A DNA stretch of 64,000 bases from the NCBI RefSeq assembly GCF_000469305.1, contig NZ_KI270964.1, positions 907 to 64,906 of the forward strand, given 5' to 3'. The notes beneath the pieces are model-generated. The model did no database searches. It saw only the letters and a program-made list of their open reading frames with translations, and was not told the origin of the DNA. A program made the translations under genes and the position numbers. Every line of letters begins with the position of its first letter. Within the stretch, counting starts at the first letter, position 1. This document shows, piece by piece, positions 55,953 to 64,000 of this stretch. This DNA comes from Faecalitalea cylindroides ATCC 27803. Lineage in GTDB: Bacteria > Bacillota_I > Bacilli_A > Erysipelotrichales > Erysipelotrichaceae.

Positions 55953-56852
55953 TCATTGTTTTGCCAAAGGATGTGCCTTCTGATACACATCTTTGAGCTG
56001 TTTGGTCGAGACATGCGTATAAATCTGGGTCGTTGATAAAGAAGCATGCCCTAAAAGTTCCTGGACAACACGAATATCGGCACCATTATCCAACAAATGC
56101 GTCGCGAAGCTATGACGAAACATATGTGGATGCACATCCATGTCCATTCCTATATTTAATGCATGTTTTTTCATTAAAAACTGAACGCCTCTTGAAGTCA
56201 GTCCTTTTCCTTTTTGTGAAATGAATACATGATTATCGCCTTTTTCATATTTTTCATAATATACAAGACGATATTTCTTCAGTTCTTTTTCAAATCCTTT
56301 GAAAAAAGGTACGATTCTTTCTTTATTTCCTTTTCCCAGGATGCGTACACACCTTTGATTCAGATCAACATCCTGCCATTTCAAATTAACCAGTTCGCTA
56401 ACACGAAGACCACAGGCATACATCATAGTAAACATGGTCTTATCCCGAAACTCAATCGGGTCATTTTCATCATATGTGTCTAAAAAATTTTCTATCTCTG
56501 AAAGAAATAAGAAATCTGGAATTTTTCTTTTATTTTTAGGCGTCTTGATTGAAGAAAGCGGGTTGGCATTGATTCCGATATATTCATTCAGGTAACGATA
56601 GAATGATCGATATGTAGAAATCTTACGAGCAATCGTTGAATTTTTCGCCGATGTTCCATCCGGTAAAACTCTTAGCTCCATCAAAAAATTCATAAAAGTC
56701 AGACGATCTACATCTTCAAAATTTGTGATCCCCTGACTTTCAAGATATTCTTTAAATTGAGTTAAATCCCTTTTATAAGCATCAACGGTTTTTTCAGACT
56801 GGGAATTTCTACGATATATATATTGTAGAAATCGTTCAATCAACTCATTCAT
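55953..56852 (-). CDS. xerC: Tyrosine recombinase XerC
   Basis: XerC resolves chromosome dimers at dif together with XerD. The catalytic Arg is in [14 protein letters not shown] (about 150), the Lys in the beta-hairpin GKGNKER, then [12 protein letters not shown], the [16 protein letters not shown] segment with HxLGH and the Tyr nucleophile. N-terminal SAM-like core-binding domain (1-90). 299 residues. It overlaps trmFO by 8 bp as in Bacillus codV. hslVU and codY, which follow in Bacillus, are absent here. Confidence 0.94.
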   Translation of the reverse strand: MNELIERFLQYIYRRNSQSEKTVDAYKRDLTQFKEYLESQGITNFEDVDRLTFMNFLMELRVLPDGTSAKNSTIARKISTYRSFYRYLNEYIGINANPLSSIKTPKNKRKIPDFLFLSEIENFLDTYDENDPIEFRDKTMFTMMYACGLRVSELVNLKWQDVDLNQRCVRILGKGNKERIVPFFKGFEKELKKYRLVYYEKYEKGDNHVFISQKGKGLTSRGVQFLMKKHALNIGMDMDVHPHMFRHSFATHLLDNGADIRVVQELLGHASLSTTQIYTHVSTKQLKDVYQKAHPLAKQ

Positions 56853-58146
56853 CTAAAAGCCCCTGTATCGTTTTGATGCGTTCGAGTGCCTGATTGCATA
56901 ATTTCTCTTTACGTTCATGTTTTCTACATTTCTCATTCAAATGCATGATGCCAAAATTGGCGTTCATTGGCTGGAAATGTTTTGGATCACAATGAGTCAC
57001 ATAATATGCCTGAGAACCCATCACACATGTATTTCCAAAGATAATTGGTTCTTTATCGTTTAAATAACGAGCCATGTTGATCCCGGCAATCATCCCACTT
57101 GCACAAGATTCCACATATCCTTCAACACCTGTGATCTGCCCGGCAAAGAACAGATCCTCACGAATTTGTGTTTGGTATGTTTCTTTTAAACAAGTTGGAC
57201 TCGATAAATAAGAATTTCGATGCATGACACCATAACGAGTAATCTTTAAATTTTCCAAACCAGGAATCAAGGAGAATACTCTTCTTTGTTCCGGCCATGT
57301 TAGATGGGTTTGAAAACCAACAATATTGTACATAGAAGCTGCAACATTATCCTGACGTAACTGCACGACCGCAACAGGATGATGATTTTCATCTTTTTGT
57401 AAACCGACTGGTTTCAAAGGCCCAAACAATAATGTTTTCTTGCCTCGTTTTGCCATTTCTTCAATTGGCATACATCCTTCAAAATACTTCTCATCTTCAA
57501 AATCATGTAAATGTGCACATTGGGCATGGATCAAGGCATCATAAAACTGTTCAAACTCTTGTGCATCCATCGGACAATTGATATAACTAGCCTCTCCTTT
57601 ATCATAACGAGACTTATAATAAGCTTTATTAAAATCGATACTGTCTTTTTCAACAATTGGAGCAGCTGCATCATAAAAATGAAGCGTACCAGTATGAAGA
57701 TACTCACAAATGGCCTTAGCTAAATCATCACTTGTCAAAGGGCCGGTCGCAATGATGCATGGCCCTTCAGGGATCTCTGTGATTTCTTCATTGATGACAG
57801 TAATATTTTCATGATTTCGAATCGTATCCGTAATATAGTGCGAAAAACTTTCTCTATCTACAGCCAAAGCACTTCCTGCAGGAACGCTGGTCGCATCCGC
57901 AGCTTTTATGATCAGTGAATCCAATAATCGCAACTCTTCTTTTAAGATTCCCACTGCATTGTTCAAAGAATTGGAACGCAATGAATTCGAACATACTAGT
58001 TCTCCAAATAAATCTGTATGAAATGCTGGCGGATATTTTTTAGGTCGCATCTCAATCAAATTAACTTTTATTCCTCGTTTTGCACATTGATAAGCCGCCT
58101 CACACCCAGCAAGGCCGGCTCCAATGATCGTAACTTGTTTTTCCAT
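56845..58146 (-). CDS. trmFO: Methylenetetrahydrofolate-tRNA-(uracil-5-)-methyltransferase
   Basis: TrmFO makes ribothymidine at tRNA position 54 using methylene-tetrahydrofolate and FAD. The N-terminal dinucleotide fold is [37 protein letters not shown] and the C-terminal [24 protein letters not shown] are family signatures. The 433-residue length is standard. The start shares one base with the topA stop. Confidence 0.97.
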   Translation of the reverse strand: MEKQVTIIGAGLAGCEAAYQCAKRGIKVNLIEMRPKKYPPAFHTDLFGELVCSNSLRSNSLNNAVGILKEELRLLDSLIIKAADATSVPAGSALAVDRESFSHYITDTIRNHENITVINEEITEIPEGPCIIATGPLTSDDLAKAICEYLHTGTLHFYDAAAPIVEKDSIDFNKAYYKSRYDKGEASYINCPMDAQEFEQFYDALIHAQCAHLHDFEDEKYFEGCMPIEEMAKRGKKTLLFGPLKPVGLQKDENHHPVAVVQLRQDNVAASMYNIVGFQTHLTWPEQRRVFSLIPGLENLKITRYGVMHRNSYLSSPTCLKETYQTQIREDLFFAGQITGVEGYVESCASGMIAGINMARYLNDKEPIIFGNTCVMGSQAYYVTHCDPKHFQPMNANFGIMHLNEKCRKHERKEKLCNQALERIKTIQGLLDE

Positions 58147-60275
58147 TATTTCTTTTCCTTCGGTTCTTTTTTAATATAACGACATTTTGGATAATTTGAA
58201 CAACCTATAAAAGTTGTACCATAGCGCGATTTACGTTTAACCAGTTCATGACCACATTCTGGACACATCTCTCCTGTTGGTTCTGGTTTTGCCTTTTCTT
58301 TTAAAGGCTGTATCGTCTTACACTCAGGATAGTTTGAACAAGCCCAGAAAGGCCCATAACGACCTTTTTTTATGATCATCTTGCTGCCACAATTTGGACA
58401 AATCTTTTCTTCTTGATTTGGATCTGCATTCTCCTGCTCTGCTTCATCATTTTCAGTATAACGACAGGAAGGAAAATTGATGCACGAAATAAACTTGCCA
58501 TAACGTCCATTTCTATAAACTAGATCGCCTCCACAAGAAGGGCAGGTTCTTCCAACTTTTTCTAATTCCATCTTTGGCATTTTTGAATACGCATCTTCAA
58601 CGATAGGAGCAAATTTATCATAGAATTGATGCATATATGCGATTGAATCTTGTTTTCCTTCCGCAATTTCATCCAAGGTCTTTTCCATATCCGCCGTATA
58701 TTCAACATTGATCACATCGGAAAAATACTGCCCCAGTTTTTCATCTGTCAACATTCCCTGCTTTGTTGGAACAAACACCTTGGTCTTGCTGGTTTCAGAA
58801 GTTTTCTCAAGTGTTGCATATCCTCGTTTTTGCAAAGTATCTATGATCGTTGCATATGTACTAGGTCGACCGATTGATTTTTCTTCTAGTTCTTTGATCA
58901 ATCTAGCTTCTGTATAACGAGCCGGTGGTTCTGTGAAGTGCTGCTTTGGTTCTACAACCACATCATGGAACACTTCATTCTCTTCAATTTTCGGCAAGAG
59001 TTCATCTGTTTGCTTTTCATATTTCTTATAAACTTTTGTGTATCCATCAAAAGCCATTGTCTGTCCACTTGCGCTATACTGCAAACCATCCACTTCAAAT
59101 GTAATTGTAGTAACATTAAAGCTTGCCTCTTTCATTAAGGATGCCAATGTTCTGGCATAAATCAAAGAGTATAAACGATATTGATCATTGGTCAAATATT
59201 GTTTGATACTTTCAGGCGTATTTTTGATATCCGTAGGACGAATGGCTTCATGGGCATCCTGCGTATTGGCTTTATTTTTGGTATGCGCCTTACCAACATA
59301 TTCTTTTCCATATTCGTCTTGGATATAAGCTAACGTATCTTTGACAAACAAATCAGAAAGACGCGTAGAATCTGAACGCATATATGTGATAAGACCTTGC
59401 ATCTGTCCTCCTAAATCAATACCTTCATACATCTTCTGGGCAATGCTCATGGTCTTTCTAGCTCCAAATCCTAATTTGGTACTTGCTTCCTGCTGCATTG
59501 TTGATGTTGTAAAAGGAAGCTTAGGCTTTTTTTTCTTTGAGCGTTTTGTGATCGAAGTCGCAATAAAATCGCCTTTTGATCGTTCGACAATTTCACTAGC
59601 CTGTTGCTCATTCTTTAGTTTTGGTTTTTTACCATCTACTTTAGACAAAGTTGCTTCAAAACTCTGTGTCCCTTTTTTCAGATTGGCATGAACGCTCCAA
59701 TACTCTTCCGATTTGAACGCTTTGATTTCATTTTCTCTTTCTACGATCAACTTAAGTGCTACAGACTGTACACGTCCAGCTGATTTTGAACGAATCTTGT
59801 TTTGTAATAACTTGCTCAATTTAAATCCAATGATACGGTCTAACATTCGTCTTGTTTCCTGACTTCTTACCAAATCCATATCAATATGCTTGGGATGTTC
59901 CATAGCTTCAAGGATAGCCGGTTTGGTTACTTCATGAAACACGATACGCTTTGTCGTGTCGATATCTAAATCAAGAACTCTAGCTAAATGCCATGCGATT
60001 GCCTCCCCTTCACGGTCCGGGTCACTGGCCAGATATACATCTTTGGCTTTCTTTGTCAGTTCTTTTAACTCTTTTACTACGTCTTTTTTCTCTTTACTTA
60101 TTTTATATGTAGGTTCAAAATCGTGATCTACATCAATTCCTAACCCTTCTTTTCCACTTGTGGCCAAATCACAAATATGACCTTTGCTGGAAACGACCTT
60201 GTAATCTTTTCCAAGATATTTTTCAATCGTTTTAGATTTTGATGGAGACTCAACGATAACTAAATTCTTTTTCAT
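58146..60275 (-). CDS. topA: DNA topoisomerase I
   Basis: TopA relaxes negative supercoils. The TOPRIM domain ([31 protein letters not shown]), the catalytic Tyr in [14 protein letters not shown] (about 300) and three C-terminal four-Cys zinc ribbons ([24 protein letters not shown]; from about 580) are present. I place the start at ATG 60275, with GGAGGG about ten bases upstream, giving 709 residues; an upstream GTG reading at 60302 precedes the site. Confidence 0.97.
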   Translation of the reverse strand: MKKNLVIVESPSKSKTIEKYLGKDYKVVSSKGHICDLATSGKEGLGIDVDHDFEPTYKISKEKKDVVKELKELTKKAKDVYLASDPDREGEAIAWHLARVLDLDIDTTKRIVFHEVTKPAILEAMEHPKHIDMDLVRSQETRRMLDRIIGFKLSKLLQNKIRSKSAGRVQSVALKLIVERENEIKAFKSEEYWSVHANLKKGTQSFEATLSKVDGKKPKLKNEQQASEIVERSKGDFIATSITKRSKKKKPKLPFTTSTMQQEASTKLGFGARKTMSIAQKMYEGIDLGGQMQGLITYMRSDSTRLSDLFVKDTLAYIQDEYGKEYVGKAHTKNKANTQDAHEAIRPTDIKNTPESIKQYLTNDQYRLYSLIYARTLASLMKEASFNVTTITFEVDGLQYSASGQTMAFDGYTKVYKKYEKQTDELLPKIEENEVFHDVVVEPKQHFTEPPARYTEARLIKELEEKSIGRPSTYATIIDTLQKRGYATLEKTSETSKTKVFVPTKQGMLTDEKLGQYFSDVINVEYTADMEKTLDEIAEGKQDSIAYMHQFYDKFAPIVEDAYSKMPKMELEKVGRTCPSCGGDLVYRNGRYGKFISCINFPSCRYTENDEAEQENADPNQEEKICPNCGSKMIIKKGRYGPFWACSNYPECKTIQPLKEKAKPEPTGEMCPECGHELVKRKSRYGTTFIGCSNYPKCRYIKKEPKEKK

Positions 60276-60313
60276 CTTCGTAAAACTCCCTCCAATGTTC
60301 ACGCTCTATAAAA

Positions 60314-60338
60314 CAATAAAAAAATTGATTTGTCAATT
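60314..60338 (-). terminator. Intrinsic terminator after dprA
   Basis: AATTGA/TCAATT arms (60323-60328 and 60333-60338) followed by seven T residues on the minus strand; a short stem. Confidence 0.6.
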
Positions 60339-60339
60339 C

Positions 60340-61077
60340 CTAAAGATATTCTAATTCCTTTTCACTTGACAAAATATTTGCTCCCTGACTAATTAAATAA
60401 TTACATCCTTGATACCTTACATCATTAAAAGCTGTTGGTAAACAATAGACCGGTTTCGAAAGTTCCAACATCTCATTCACCGTTAACATCGTTCCACTTT
60501 TGATCGTAGCTTCGATCACGATCAAGGACTCGCTTAAAGCCGCAATCAAACGATTTCTCCAAGGAAAATTTCTGGCATATGGAGCAACCCCGGGTGGATA
60601 TTCACTGATCACAAGCTGTATGGCATACATCTTTAAAAACAGCTCTTTATTCACATACGGATAAATTCGATCAATACCACAGCCAATGATTCCTATCGTA
60701 TCCTTGTCTAAACTTGCCCAATGACTTGCCGCATCAATTCCTTTTGCCAAACCCGATACGATGCAGTAACGTTGTTTTAAGCGCTGACTGACAAGAGTCG
60801 CATTTTCTATAGCCTTTTGACTGCAGTTTCTTGCTCCAACGATTCCCACACATCTTTTTTCCAATAGATCATAATTACCTCGATAAAAGATGATCCATGG
60901 TGGAAAGCGAAGTTGTCGAAACGATAATGGATAGGCTTCATCTACGATTGTGACATATGACTCAGAAATCTTAATTTCCTGAAAACTTTCTTTTGATCGT
61001 ATCGCTTGTCCGATCTTATTCCAATCACCTTGATATTTTATGGCATAATACAAAATAGCTTTTCTCATTTCATTCAT
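60340..61077 (-). CDS. dprA: DNA processing protein DprA/Smf
   Basis: DprA loads RecA on incoming single-stranded DNA during transformation and also occurs in non-competent species. The Rossmann-like core contains CVGIVGARNCSQKA, VSGLAKGIDAASHWASL, IIGCGIDRIYPYVN and SGTMLTVNEML. At 245 residues it lacks much of the N-terminal SAM and C-terminal winged-helix extensions. A clear ribosome site is not seen before ATG 61077. It sits before topA as in Bacillus. Confidence 0.93.
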   Translation of the reverse strand: MNEMRKAILYYAIKYQGDWNKIGQAIRSKESFQEIKISESYVTIVDEAYPLSFRQLRFPPWIIFYRGNYDLLEKRCVGIVGARNCSQKAIENATLVSQRLKQRYCIVSGLAKGIDAASHWASLDKDTIGIIGCGIDRIYPYVNKELFLKMYAIQLVISEYPPGVAPYARNFPWRNRLIAALSESLIVIEATIKSGTMLTVNEMLELSKPVYCLPTAFNDVRYQGCNYLISQGANILSSEKELEYL

Positions 61078-61099
61078 ACTTTCTATTACACCGCAAAAA

Positions 61100-61121
61100 G
61101 AAAAAGGAACAAAAAGTTCCT
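61100..61121 (-). terminator. Intrinsic terminator after rnhB
   Basis: AGGAAC/GTTCCT arms (61105-61110 and 61116-61121) followed by TTTTTC on the minus strand, overlapping the rnhB stop. Confidence 0.75.
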
Positions 61122-61728
61122 AAAAAAGTTTAATTTCCAACATTTTTTGCACAGGCCCATAACTTCTTCTATGGCAGTCTAAGACACCATATGTATTTAA
61201 TGCCTCTATATGTGCCTTCGTTGGATATCCTTTATGTTTACTAAATCCATACATAGGATACAGCTCATCCAGCTTTTTCATATATCGATCTCGTGTAACT
61301 TTGGCTAAGATGCTGGCAGCTGCAATCGATAAAGATTTTTGATCTCCTTTTATAACCGATTCCCATTCCTTGTCCAGCGATGGTAAAGGCATGGCATCAC
61401 TTAAAACGATATCAACAGGTGCATTATGCGCTATTTCCAACATTGCCTCCTGCGTTGTGCGATAGATATTCTTTTTATCGATGATCTTTTCTTCAATGAC
61501 CAGTATTTGATACCACAAAGCTTCATTGGTGATCAAGGAGAACAAAGCTTCTCTTTTTTTCTCTGTCAACTTTTTGGAATCATCGATCATTTTATTTGTA
61601 AATCCTTTTTCAAAACAGACACCAGCTACGACCAATGGACCGGCAATCGGACCACGTCCGGCTTCATCAATGCCTAGAACATCTTGATGCAGATCCCAAT
61701 GATCAAAATCAATTGGCCTATCCAACAT
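61120..61728 (-). CDS. rnhB: Ribonuclease HII
   Basis: RNase HII removes ribonucleotides from DNA. The active-site acids are in VLGIDEAGRGPIAGPLVV (Asp-Glu), IVLSDAMPLP (Asp) and the catalytic Asp region SILAKVTRDRYM; GFSKHKGYPTKAH is the family end motif. 202 residues. It overlaps the rbgA end by 11 bp, with a GGGAG site inside rbgA. Confidence 0.96.
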   Translation of the reverse strand: MLDRPIDFDHWDLHQDVLGIDEAGRGPIAGPLVVAGVCFEKGFTNKMIDDSKKLTEKKREALFSLITNEALWYQILVIEEKIIDKKNIYRTTQEAMLEIAHNAPVDIVLSDAMPLPSLDKEWESVIKGDQKSLSIAAASILAKVTRDRYMKKLDELYPMYGFSKHKGYPTKAHIEALNTYGVLDCHRRSYGPVQKMLEIKLF

Positions 61729-62575
61729 TTGGTTTCTCCCAGGTAATCAGCCCACATTTATTTTCACGCATATCTTTGACAAACGAATTCATCAATCGAT
61801 TCTCATCAATCTGTCCTTTTTGAAGATATCCTCGCTTGATCGCAACTTGTTCTAATGTATGCCATGGTGTGTCTTGAATTTCGATTCCATAGGTTTCAAT
61901 CAAAGAAGAAGGATTATTTTCCATCAACCATTCAACCGCAAACATTGCTAACTCATCCATGGTTACGACCTCATCACGAATCGATCCCAACAAAGCAAGC
62001 TTTAAACCAATCTGCTGGTCATCAAATTTAGGCCATAATACCCCTGGTGTATCCAAAAGCTCAAGATCTTTATCCAATTTGATCCATTGTAGACTTTTTG
62101 TAACTCCTGGCTTATCTGCTGTTTTGGCCGCTTTTCTCTTAGCCAAAGTATTGATCATAGTTGACTTGCCAACATTAGGAATCCCACACACCATGGCACG
62201 TAAAGCCCTGGGCTTGATTCCGCGGCGTTTTTGTTTTTCTATAAAAGAAGCACACAAAGTTTTAGAAGCCTGTACAATAGCTGCTTTATAATTCTCATGT
62301 ACTAAATCCAAGGCAATGACACGTACATTGTCTTTTTCTAAATACGTGATCCACTCTTTGGTTAATTTAGGATCTGCTTTGTCTTTTTTAGACAAGATGA
62401 TCAATCTAGGTTTTGTATGAATGATGCCATCCAGCATAGGATTTCGACTCGAATCTGGTATCCTGGCATCACGGATCTCGATGACAAAATCGACTTTCTT
62501 CAAGTTTTCTTCCATCTGCCTGGCAGCCTTTGTCATATGTCCTGGAAACCATTGTATTTTTTTTGAATTCTGCAT
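61718..62575 (-). CDS. rbgA: Ribosome biogenesis GTPase RbgA (YlqF)
   Basis: RbgA matures the 50S subunit. It is a circularly permuted GTPase: the G4 motif LSKKDKAD comes first, then G1 GIPNVGKSTMIN and G3 LDTPGVLWPKF, ending in a helical RNA-binding tail. The N-terminal WFPGHMTKAARQM is the family signature. It lies between lepB and rnhB, downstream of rplS as in Bacillus. Confidence 0.96.
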   Translation of the reverse strand: MQNSKKIQWFPGHMTKAARQMEENLKKVDFVIEIRDARIPDSSRNPMLDGIIHTKPRLIILSKKDKADPKLTKEWITYLEKDNVRVIALDLVHENYKAAIVQASKTLCASFIEKQKRRGIKPRALRAMVCGIPNVGKSTMINTLAKRKAAKTADKPGVTKSLQWIKLDKDLELLDTPGVLWPKFDDQQIGLKLALLGSIRDEVVTMDELAMFAVEWLMENNPSSLIETYGIEIQDTPWHTLEQVAIKRGYLQKGQIDENRLMNSFVKDMRENKCGLITWEKPNVG

Positions 62576-62583
62576 AGTCTCTC

Positions 62584-63195
62584 CTACTTAACACCCATTT
62601 CGCTTAATGGAAAGATAACGATCACATTTTTGCCAAAAATCTGATCTTTATGAACAGGACCTACTGAAGTATCGCGAGAATCTTTTGAATATGGGCGGTT
62701 GTCTCCCATCACAAAATACTCATCTTCTCCTAAAGTAATCGGACCAAAATCCATATTAAAATATCCAAATTGATCGATCATGCTTTGTTTATAATCTTCA
62801 TCAATATATTCACTTTCATCCAAGACTTCGCCATTGATATAGATTTGCTCATTGATACATTCAATTGTTTCGTTTGGCATACCAATGATACGTTTTACCC
62901 AATGACTTGTTTCCTGTGTATCGGGATCTGTCATTCTTACCACGACAACCTCCCCACGTTCTGGTTCAGTCAATAATGTTCCAATAATATTCGTAAATCC
63001 AATCTCTCCATCCTTCAGTGTTGGATCCATGCTCTTACCATAAACCGTTACTGGATGTGCGATAAAATTAATAAACAACAAAATTAGGACCGTTCCGATC
63101 ACAAAAATCTTCAAAAAATCCAGTATATCCTCTAACAGTGTTCTTTCATCTTCTTCATTGTAACGAAATGAAGAACTTTTCTTTAGTTTTTTCAT
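62584..63195 (-). CDS. lepB: Type I signal peptidase
   Basis: LepB removes signal peptides outside the membrane. One membrane helix (about 30-52) is followed by box B YGKSMDPTLKDGE with the Ser nucleophile, box D VKRIIGMPNETI with the catalytic Lys, and box E FVMGDNRPYSKDSR. I place the start at ATG 63195, nine bases from the AAGGGG site, giving 203 residues; the ATG at 63201 is too close to it. An internal -10 TATAAT stands at 63228-63233. Confidence 0.95.
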   Translation of the reverse strand: MKKLKKSSSFRYNEEDERTLLEDILDFLKIFVIGTVLILLFINFIAHPVTVYGKSMDPTLKDGEIGFTNIIGTLLTEPERGEVVVVRMTDPDTQETSHWVKRIIGMPNETIECINEQIYINGEVLDESEYIDEDYKQSMIDQFGYFNMDFGPITLGEDEYFVMGDNRPYSKDSRDTSVGPVHKDQIFGKNVIVIFPLSEMGVK

Positions 63196-63242
63196 CAACA
63201 TCTACCCCTTTAATTAAATACACCCTTATTATACACAATTTT

Positions 63243-63268
63243 AAAAAAAGCTGGATATATAATCCAGC
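63243..63268 (-). terminator. Intrinsic terminator after rplS
   Basis: GCTGGAT/ATCCAGC arms (63250-63256 and 63262-63268) followed by seven T residues on the minus strand. Confidence 0.85.
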
Positions 63269-63272
63269 CTAA

Positions 63273-63620
63273 TTAACGAACTTCTTTTAAACGAGCAGCT
63301 TTACCAGAACGTCCGCGTAAGTAATGTAACTTGTTACGACGAACTTTACCGTGACGAACTACTTCAATTTTTTCAATGATTGGTGAGTGTAATGGGAATT
63401 TACGTTCTACACCGATCTGGTTAGAAATCTTACGAACTGTGAATGATTCTGCGATTCCTCCACCTGTACGTTCGATTACAACACCTTCGAAAACCTGGAT
63501 ACGAGATTTTCCACCTTCGATAATTTTAACGTGAACTCGTACGGTACTTCCTGAACGGAATTCAGGAATATCTGTTTTTAACTGAGATTTTGTAATTTCG
63601 TTAACTAGATTTAAATTCAT
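63273..63620 (-). CDS. rplS: 50S ribosomal protein L19
   Basis: The 115-residue protein matches L19 throughout: [60 protein letters not shown] and the C-terminal [17 protein letters not shown]. It has an AGGAGG site and a structured leader. It lies next to trmD as in Bacillus. Confidence 0.98.
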   Translation of the reverse strand: MNLNLVNEITKSQLKTDIPEFRSGSTVRVHVKIIEGGKSRIQVFEGVVIERTGGGIAESFTVRKISNQIGVERKFPLHSPIIEKIEVVRHGKVRRNKLHYLRGRSGKAARLKEVR

Positions 63621-63639
63621 CTTTCTTTCCTCCTGTATC

Positions 63640-63691
63640 TCGTTCGATCATATTGTTCATTCGCAAAAATAACTGCCAGCGGAACAGATCG
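63640..63691 (-). promoter_or_regulatory. L19-type leader upstream of rplS
   Basis: On the minus strand CGATC-TGTTC (63691-63682, overlapping by the shared base set) pairs with GAACA (63658-63654) and GATCG (63649-63645), closing an inner loop with CGCTGGCAG and GCGAAT. This nested two-helix layout directly before rplS fits the Firmicutes L19 leader family, which is bound by L19 for autoregulation. Confidence 0.6.
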
Positions 63692-63722
63692 TGCATAAAT
63701 GCTAAAATATGATATCACATCT

Positions 63723-64000
63723 TTATTCTTTAGGCAATAAAGAATCTAAGAAATCTTTGTCTTCTTTTGTCAATGGATATTCGTTTAATAAATCTTTACG
63801 ATGATAGTATGTATTCTCTAAAGCTTTTTGATGGCGCCATTTTGCAATATTGGCATGATGTCCACTCAACAATACATCCGGTACTCTTTTTCCATCATAT
63901 TCTACTGGTTTTGTATATTGAGGATATTCCAGTAAACCATTAGAGAATGAATCATCCTGCCAACTATCCTGGCGAATGACTCCTGGCAATAAACGAAGAA
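63723..64000 (-). CDS. trmD: tRNA (guanine(37)-N1)-methyltransferase, C-terminal part (runs off window)
   Basis: The visible 90 or so residues are the C-terminus of TrmD: RLLPGVI, the [20 protein letters not shown] segment, and [22 protein letters not shown] before a charged tail. TrmD makes m1G37 next to the anticodon to prevent frameshifting. The knotted SAM-binding N-terminal half lies beyond the window edge. It precedes rplS, as in the conserved rimM-trmD-rplS order. Confidence 0.95.
   Translation of the reverse strand, partial: LRLLPGVIRQDSWQDDSFSNGLLEYPQYTKPVEYDGKRVPDVLLSGHHANIAKWRHQKALENTYYHRKDLLNEYPLTKEDKDFLDSLLPKE

Noticed and set aside
60276-60302. GTG start nine codons upstream for TopA
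   Set aside because: The GGAGGG ribosome site lies inside that extension and serves ATG 60275.

Overview
The window looks like a chromosomal segment of a low-GC, Gram-positive, anaerobic gut-type Firmicute, most likely of the class Erysipelotrichia. Reasons: AT-rich intergenic DNA with TTGACA/TATAAT promoters and strong AGGAGG ribosome sites; GatCAB beside pcrA-ligA-camS; single-chain glycyl-tRNA synthetase; a glmS ribozyme; a T-box leader; and Bacillus-like gene order (rplS..rnhB..dprA-topA-trmFO-xerC / rpsB-tsf-pyrH-frr-uppS-cdsA-rseP; rodZ-pgsA-cinA-recA; dnaG-rpoD-trmK). GatA has a Mollicutes-like active-site variant. Nearly all genes are on the minus strand; only five are on plus. No CRISPR array, insertion sequence, prophage or rRNA was seen, and there is one tRNA (Trp).

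Layout. 1-6611: a giant secreted adhesin of InlB-type, MucBP-like and MBG repeats, split by one in-frame TAA at 5331-5333 and driven by a promoter that abuts a perfect CcpA cre-type sequence. 6785-15806: one operon pcrA-ligA-camS-gatC-gatA-gatB-membrane protein. 15843-19831: an Xre/DUF2975 pair, an orphan 391-residue protein, a leaderless RNA methyltransferase and a two-domain kinase. 19848-22813: metNIQ methionine importer under a T-box. 22843-24299: a degenerate HutI-like amidohydrolase divergent from an alpha/beta hydrolase. 24298-29436: pncB, pncA, recA, pncC, pgsA, rodZ. 29503-31556: glmS with its ribozyme, followed by a terminator-like hairpin that carries the glmS Shine-Dalgarno. 31619-38650: coiled-coil protein, acylphosphatase, trmK-rpoD-dnaG-glyS, a leaderless SpoU methyltransferase and a small Xre regulator with a palindromic operator candidate. 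38626-47205: molybdenum enzyme region: three-subunit xanthine-dehydrogenase-type hydroxylase, MocA-like cofactor nucleotidyltransferase, FecCD-type ABC importer, ModE-type HTH regulator and a THEP1-like NTPase. 47233-50055: purA, tRNA-Trp, a leaderless membrane polysaccharide deacetylase. 50043-64000: translation, envelope and DNA-topology housekeeping genes with rpsB and rplS leaders, ending in a partial trmD.

How it works together: most of the window is housekeeping. The accessory parts are the surface adhesin and the molybdenum hydroxylase with its own probable oxyanion supply and regulation. RNA-level control is unusually well represented: a ribozyme, a T-box, two ribosomal-protein leader candidates, and three genes whose -10 box sits exactly 7-12 bases before the ATG, predicting leaderless mRNAs.
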